Translations under genes and position numbers: made by a program
Assembly: GCA_029204225.1 (NCBI GenBank)
Contig: CM055092.1
Location: 60,327,401 to 60,391,400 of the forward strand
Reading direction: 5' to 3'
Length of the DNA stretch: 64,000 bases
Source: Diphasiastrum complanatum
Taxonomy: Eukaryota; Streptophyta; Lycopodiopsida; Lycopodiales; Lycopodiaceae
In this document: positions 57,826-64,000 of the stretch, piece after piece
How the letters are laid out: every line of letters begins with the position of its first letter
Position numbering within the stretch: the first letter of the stretch is position 1
Notes under the pieces: generated by a model
Seen by the model: only the letters and a program-made list of their open reading frames with translations
The model's database searches: none
Told to the model about the DNA's origin: nothing

Positions 57826-58190
57826 ATTTGTGTGTGTGTGTATGAGTGCATGCCCATGCATTGATTTCTCAAAAACTCGATATCTTTACAATTCCCTGGA
57901 CTGCTTTTAGGGTTCTTGGCTTGAACGCATGTTTCTTTGTGCATACAACGCAAAAATTCACTGGTTCTGGCCACTCTTCCACGCCGTAGGAGCCCACAAC
58001 CCTTTTCCCAAACCAAAAACACGCTTCTAAAGATGCTTCCTGTGACTTAGAGGCTCGGGGACCAAATGCAGAGGCTTTTGGTCAGTGTCCGACATTTCGT
58101 ACCGTACCGTACAACGGCTTCAGTACATCAGGATCATACCAGGTTGTACATGTCTCAAAATGTATCATACTTATCATAGGTTTAACTGTA
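57101..58190. other. Intergenic DNA, no gene seen
   Basis: Contains the third copy of the GACAAAATTGTAAA repeat (57387-57455) and a (TG)n microsatellite at 57790-57822 with a short second run at 57830-57841. No coding signal. Confidence 0.55.
57790..57841. repeat. (TG)n microsatellite
   Basis: About 33 bp of TG repeats, a short interruption TATGATT, then another 12 bp. Confidence 0.95.
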
Positions 58191-58194
58191 CAAC

Positions 58195-58590
58195 AGGTTC
58201 GTAACCCGAACCCTAACTTTGTAGCCACACTTTCGGGTCTCTAAACCTTGAACCCTGACATTAACTAAGCCTCACCCAATCTATAACTCTAATCGTAAAA
58301 GGTAACCCTAAACTCTAAAACCTATGCTCTATTCCCTAATATGAATACGAACCCTAATCCATAATTAATATCCCAATCCATGATTAATACTCTAAATCCT
58401 AATCTTGACCCTAAACCTATCCCTAAATCTACACACACATTATCTCCCTCCCCTTATTTTTATCCCAAAATCTTAAAATGTAACCTAAACCTTAAAGTAG
58501 TCCTAACCTAAAAAAAATTCACCCTAATCTTAAACCCTAACCCTAATCCTAAATCTAACCCTAATACTAACCTTAAATCTAACAACTCTA
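58195..58590 (-). repeat. Degenerate telomere-like CCCTAA-rich tract
   Basis: About 400 bp dominated by variants of CCCTAA/CCCTAAA (AACCCTAAC, AACCCTAATCC, TAAACCCTAACCCTAATCC), with many one-base variants and insertions. It reads as an old interstitial telomeric or subtelomeric array. Confidence 0.7.
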
Positions 58591-58685
58591 GGAAAAGGGA
58601 GAAGGAGGGAGATTATTGTTAATGTCTTTTTGGGCACCCAATTATTATTAACAGCCTGCAATCTACATCATTGGCTCCATAGTTG

Positions 58686-58795
<110 letters not shown>

Positions 58796-59136
58796 TATTA
58801 ACATCTTTTTTGGGCACCCAAAAACTTGGCATACAAAAAAATCCTCAATAGACAAATCAGGAAACAAAACGATTTGAGCATCAAAATGGCAAGAGTTATA
58901 CTAATAGTTGCAAATCTTCCAACTATCTGCAAGAGATAGAGCGGGTGGATATATACCATAAGAATAACCCAATGCTTCCTTGAGGAAAGACTCAATGAAT
59001 CAATTTGGAGCTTCTTGAAGACCCACTGCATAGAAGTCGAAAGTTCTGTTTCCACAGCCAAAAGCTTTGTTTTCATAGTCGATTAGGTGTGCCAGTTGGT
59101 TATTGCTAGGTAATTGGATGACATGGATGGGTAATC

Positions 59137-59140
<4 letters not shown>

Positions 59141-59186
<46 letters not shown>
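59141..59186. repeat. (GA)n microsatellite
   Basis: About 45 bp of uninterrupted GA repeats. Confidence 0.97.
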
Positions 59187-59188
<2 letters not shown>

Positions 59189-59287
59189 CAAACTACAACG
59201 ATAGGTACAATTTCAATGCTCTACAGGTGTTGTTAATGATAGAATAGTTATGGAGGATAAATTGTTAATGATAGAATAGCCTCGTAT

Positions 59288-59758
59288 CTTATTAGCACGT
59301 TGGGGTTTGGCCCCGACCCTCTTCAGCTCGTCCCAGGTGTCGGCCTGTTGCTGCCTGCCCAGTCTGCCCGCCCTGCTTGACCTCTTCTCCACGTGGCAGA
59401 TCTCAATTTATCCCATAATCAACTGGGAGAAATGTATCTGCCTGCATATACTATGAAACTGCTCACCATCTCCCATGCATGCGTGAAGATGGAGGTGCTT
59501 GTGCACAGGCCTGGTGCCCGGCGCCCATGCTCCCGCGTGAGGGTCCCGGCGCCTCTGTGTGGTCCCAGCGCCATGGCGCCAGCGCCATCATGGACCCACG
59601 CGTGAGGGTGGCATTAGTGCAATGTGTGTGGTCCCAGTGCCAGTGCGTTGCCGGCGCATGCGTGACAAAGAGTGTTTTGTCCCCTGCCCGGACTCCACAT
59701 GTCAGTCGATTATTGGGTCGGGGCCAAAGCTGACCTCAGGCTGTCCCGTGCCAATAAG
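59288..59758. mobile_element. GC-rich TIR element between 26-bp direct repeats
   Basis: The left end CTTATTAGCACG and the right end CGTGCCAATAAG are inverted. Further in, TTTGGCCCCGACCC (about 59306-59319) is mirrored by GGGTCGGGGCCAAA. The 471-bp body is strikingly GC-rich for this locus and rich in GGCGCC-like palindromes. Outside it, a perfect 26-bp direct repeat (GATAGAATAGTTATGGAGGA...) lies at 59238-59263 and 59766-59791. No protein is supported. Confidence 0.6.
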
Positions 59759-59791
59759 CGACAAGGATAGAATAGTTATGGAGGATAAATT

Positions 59792-60658
59792 ATGAAAGTG
59801 AGACTAAACAAAATAATAGAACTACAAAATGATGAAAGTGAGACTTAACAAAATGCCAAAGTGAGGCCGTTGTCATAGTATTCACCACTCGAAGTTGTTT
59901 GCAGCCACATTTGCTGTCATTTCTGGATTGGCAACCAGGTTTTCTACTCGATGGTTCTCCAGAAAAAATATGTTGATCAGAGGAGATCCTGGGGCAGGGA
60001 AGCAACACCGTTTTTTGCCAGACATTTCCTTTGTATGTGGATGGCAATGACTCGAGAACATCAACCTTTGTATCGTTTACTAAAGACGTAAAGCAAGCCA
60101 ACGAAGGGTGAAGGCACCAAGTAATGCTGCCTTGATGATCTTCAAATCCCTTATCGCAGGTGTAGCAGGCGGAGTGTATGTATTCCTGTGATCCGCTTAC
60201 CCATTATTTACCCTTTCTTTCCTCAAACAGGATTCACATATATCTGCATCGATTCAAATGTGCAGCTGATTTTCTTGTAATAATCATCAGTTTTGATCCT
60301 CCAAGAAGCGGTCTGTGGTTAGAACTTAGGACCTCCTTAAGGTCAGGACTCTGGCTGTGGGCTAGATTGTCAATGGCTGCAGCAGACGCCCACTGGCCCG
60401 ATGGAGGAGGATGGGGGGAGAGAGAGAGAGAGAGTTCGATCCCGATGGAGGAGGATGGAGGGAGATAGAGGGTTCCATAGTGAGGGAGAGAGAAAGAGGG
60501 GAAGAGAGAAATAGAGGGAGGGAAATTAGGATTTGAATTTGGGGAGGTGGTTATTCTAAAAAATCCATAGTTTTTGTGTGACATTTTTTATTGGCAAATG
60601 GTGACATTTTCAACGGCAAACAGGACATTTTTGCCGGGCACGTATACACATGTATTTT

Positions 60659-60704
<46 letters not shown>

Positions 60705-61080
60705 GTAATCTCCACCTTGGCGTTTGATTGGATGTATACAAATTTCAGACCAATTACACAAAGTACATTTGAAAGGCTTGAAGCAATGAGATGCCAAAAA
60801 GAATGTGGGGCTGGGAACTTGTAAAACCGAGTCATTGTAAAGACTGAAATTAAGCAGCTAGATACCAGAAGTTGATCAATGTAAAGCTATCATTCTCAAT
60901 TGCATAAATAAATGGCTTATGAACATGAGTCAACACATCATTTTTCAAGATTGATTCATGGCAAACACGTTCCCTGATATGCATCTCGACCAGGGCCATT
61001 GTTGATCAAGCTCTTTTTGCACTTCTTAACATTGCAATCTTTAGAAATAAAATCAACTAATCCAGTAGAGTTTGCAATAA
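59792..61080. other. Intergenic DNA downstream of the phosphatase gene
   Basis: Contains GA-rich simple sequence (about 60418-60520), a (GA)n microsatellite at 60664-60702 and unrecognised short frames (for example 59790-60101 minus). The left part may include the phosphatase 3' UTR. Confidence 0.5.
60664..60702. repeat. (GA)n microsatellite
   Basis: About 39 bp of GA repeats. Confidence 0.97.
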
Positions 61081-61619
61081 TCACTTGTAATCTCTTGCCA
61101 TGCAGGATTCAGGTTGGCGTACAATTATCACTGCATCTCCAAATGATTCTTCTCCATATACATCTTGGTTCCGATGCCAGGTCCAAAGAGCATGAGTTGA
61201 ATTTTTAACCTGCAGATCATTAAACAAAATCCTAAATAAGTCAGAAGGGGAAACAACACTCAGTTTGGACTTCTACCACAGGGATACCTTCATTTACGCA
61301 TGCATGTACATAATAATCGTATAAATTTTAGCAAATGTAAAATATTGATACTAAGATTGACTTGATCTCCTAGTTTGACTAGGAAAGAACATATGCATGA
61401 ATCATGTTGTTGCACGTAGAGCATATAATCGGGGGACAGGAATAACACGATAGGGAAGAAAGCTAGACCTAGAACATTGGCTCATTTTCCTTGCTTTTAA
61501 CAAAAAAATGGTAACCAAGGGCATTCACTTGAGCTCCATCTGGGTATGTAGTATATTTAAATTGTAACAGGAAAGAGCAATTTTCTTAGCTACTAAATGT
61601 TAAACATCCTTTTGTGGAC

Positions 61620-61675
<56 letters not shown>

Positions 61676-63550
61676 CTCCAATATGCCATGCCCGAAGCTG
61701 CTGTCTCGAAATGCACTCCATTCAGGCTGTCTGTCCCAGCAGAATTTGCTCTTAGCAGGTCCACTGGAGAAATTAAAAATGCATAAGTTTCCAAATTGAG
61801 GGCGGTTGTCAGTTGGTTTGGGGCAGCCATTTGGGTCATCGGCATGTGTAACATCAATCTGCTCAATGTTTCCACCATCTCCAACTGTTATGTAAACTGG
61901 GCCACATGGGTCAAGGTTGTAATTGTAGACTCGATTCATCCTTTCATATGCATGGACCTGTTAAAAAAAAGAATGGTTATTCAGAGTTTGAAACCAATGT
62001 CCTATTTTTATTTAGTCTTCAGAGATCACAAGATTCATCTTGCTACAGATGACTCAAAGCAAGGATTCCACAAGCATGAGCTTGAAAGTTTAGGTAGCAC
62101 TCAAAATTTAAGCATTAGGCTTACATGTCACACATCATCAATGTACAATGTGTTCCCTCTTCATGAAAACATATTCTTGTACACAGGTCTATGAGCTCAG
62201 GATTTCAAAAACCAGTTTCCTTGATCAACAATTTACAAAGATCTAGATACATACGGAGAACAGAATTTGCCTGGACTCAAATGAACAACCGCTAAACCTA
62301 GTGGCATGGTCAAGAGAAAAATCCTATTTAAAGATGGTGGGGTTGACTCCCATTTACAAACTAGAAATCTTGAAGGCCACATTTGACCTTTAGGAGCAGT
62401 AATCTGTTTTTACAATTGTTTCATGGATTTGCACTATGCCTATTGCATGAAATCATGTCCTTTTCATGCCATGTAGGTGGCCACTGATTCTCTAATGTCA
62501 GATTGCAAACTAAGAAAGTAAGAGAATTAGGCATTCTTCAAGTAACAGCATATTCCTCATAACAGCTTCTGCCTGGACACCATTCTATTACTTATTATCA
62601 TCAAACTTTTGGACCATGCAGTTTGGGCACTTGAACCGAGCATTTGTGTTTGACAGTTACTGATTATTGAGCACTAATTACAAATCGCAGAGCTAGCCCT
62701 AATTTGGAAGCTCCCAAAAGGCCTTATCATCCATGCTGGCTAATTGTTTGAGAGATTTAGATCAGAGGATACCATAGCTTTAGGTTATATTCAACTTAGA
62801 TACTTCATGATTCTCCTGGAGACAAGTCATTGAAATTCCTATTCACAATAAATTGATCGTTACATTCACAATATCTTCTCCCTATCTATGTTCTAGATAA
62901 TTTTCTTATAAGTTCATATCTAAGGCCTTTTCTGGAAACAAGAGGTTGTGGGCATCAGTGTTTACAGCCTTTAGGGAGTGGGGTGCCACAGTGTTAGCTT
63001 CATCTTTAAGGGTTTAGGGCAAAAACTGATTTTCATCATTTGTCTCCAATTTTCTACAAAGTGGTCATATTTGGATTCTAGCAACATGTTTTGAATGATC
63101 TCCTCAAGTCACATAAGGACAATTTCATTTCTTGCAATCAAGGTCTGAAATTTGGATGCCAAAGAAACTCCAAAACTTCTAGTTTTGATACTTCATCCTG
63201 TTCAACGGTTTTGGGTCTTTAGTCACATCTAATTGCATCTACAGTCTTCTATTAGTTGGGCAATGAGGATATGTTTCACAAGGATAACAATCTAGTTACC
63301 GATCTTTGAATTTTCAGCCAAGAAATCATTTTAAAAAACTCTCTCTCACTTCCTGGTTGCTGTGTCGCTATTGTCGCCGCCCATATTCACATCCCTTGTT
63401 ATTTTCAGCAGATTTGCAACAAAGTTCAAACATCTCTAGATTACTTACATGTTTGCTTATAGGACTATTGCAAAGCCACGTGCCATCTAAAAGCTCAATC
63501 ATCACAATGCAGAGTAAGGCCTGGTCAGAATACCCTAAATACGGACACAT

Positions 63551-63636
<86 letters not shown>

Positions 63637-64000
63637 CGAGGGCATAATCAATCACAACTATACTATGACAATATAGTATTTTGAAACTCAATTGATGGTA
63701 GAAAGGCACAACCAAGGCACGCAGATAGCATGTTAAAACAAACGTATGCTTTATATCCCGTCTGAAACCCAAAACTAGTAGGAGCGAGTAGCAACATTGA
63801 CAATCTTATATAATAATTGATGAGATCAAGACGTACTTACATGACCAGAAAAAACAACATCAACCCCATAAGCATACAGCAGATCTTCCATTTCCAACCT
63901 CATGCATTCTACTTCTCGATAATGTGAACTGTAACTGTTGTACCAGGGTGGATGCCATGCAGCAATAAGCCAAGGAGTTTTGCTTCGGTCAACTTTTGCA
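61081..64000 (-). CDS. Purple acid phosphatase, last three exons (partial at window edge)
   Basis: Secreted metallophosphoesterase with an Fe-metal centre that releases phosphate from organic esters. Three exons: 64000-63841, 61957-61676 and 61209-61081 (TGA at 61083-61081), joined by GT-AG introns of 1883 and 466 bp. Exon a encodes WLIAAWHPPWYNSY, then YGVDVVFSGH at the donor. Exon b starts VHAYERMNRVYNYNLDPCGP, so the metal-binding GHxHxYER block is split by the long intron. It continues with VYITVGDGGN, KFCWDRQPEWSAF and SSFGHGILE. Exon c encodes VKNSTHALWTWHRNQDVYG and ends at ARDYK. About 190 residues are seen of the 450-550 usual for plant high-molecular-weight PAPs; the signal peptide and other metal ligands lie beyond the window. 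All frames are intact. It is nearest in my recollection to the PAP15/PAP23 type, but the subfamily is unsure. Confidence 0.93.
61621..61673. repeat. (GA)n microsatellite next to a splice donor
   Basis: About 50 bp of GA (CT on the coding strand) beginning immediately after the GTT of the phosphatase intron donor at 61675. Confidence 0.97.
63552..63635. repeat. Compound (TC)n(AC)n microsatellite in the phosphatase intron
   Basis: About 50 bp of TC followed by about 34 bp of AC, inside the 1883-bp intron. It is the same GT/GA pairing as the compound repeat at 58.7 kb, in inverted orientation. Confidence 0.97.

Noticed and set aside
59393-59795. Three overlapping frames in the GC-rich block
   Set aside because: High GC lowers stop-codon frequency in all frames; the block is better explained by the TIR structure.

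Overview
This window is nuclear DNA of a land plant with a large, repeat-rich genome. Split plant genes are present (an MFS transporter, a BYPASS1/ROH1-type gene and a purple acid phosphatase), together with a respiratory burst oxidase fragment, a decayed plastid rpoC1 copy and many decayed Ty1/copia and Ty3 retrotransposons. Introns are long (1.9 kb in the phosphatase) and GA/TG microsatellites are frequent. A fern or another non-flowering lineage is possible, but the sequence alone does not settle it.

Layout. 1-7.66 kb: two related copia elements lie tail to tail, the first split by a solo LTR with a perfect 5-bp target duplication. 7.9-9.3 kb: the 3' part of an MFS transporter gene (UNE2-like). 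11.1-11.6 kb: a MITE-like element. 12.3-13.5 kb: a decayed LINE ORF1. 16-21.5 kb: Ty3 and copia debris and an inverted pair of LTR-like repeats. 24.5-27.9 kb: a minus-strand copia element with both LTRs but no integrase core. 28.3-29.4 kb: a single-exon BPS1/ROH1-like gene. 32.7-35.6 kb: a third, internally deleted copia. 35.7-49.0 kb: a nest of at least three copies of one terminal-inverted-repeat DNA transposon family that I do not recognise. 49-53 kb: AT-rich DNA without a gene. 53.9-57.4 kb: an RBOH fragment, the rpoC1 insertion and local duplications. 57.8-60.8 kb: microsatellites, telomere-like degenerate repeats and a GC-rich TIR element. 61.1-64.0 kb: the last three exons of a purple acid phosphatase on the minus strand, continuing past the window edge.

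The best candidate for an undescribed system is the 35.7-49.0 kb cluster. Its copies have ATTAGGGG-type terminal inverted repeats. A minus-strand, intron-containing putative DDE-type transposase is present in two copies (A and B). One or two plus-strand companion genes of unknown function (P1 and P2 here) converge on it. Intron positions, acidic motifs and even a -1 frame offset are shared between copies. All copies seen are broken, so intact relatives must be sought elsewhere in the genome.

The host genes are unrelated to one another and form no pathway; most of the window is transposon sediment between them.
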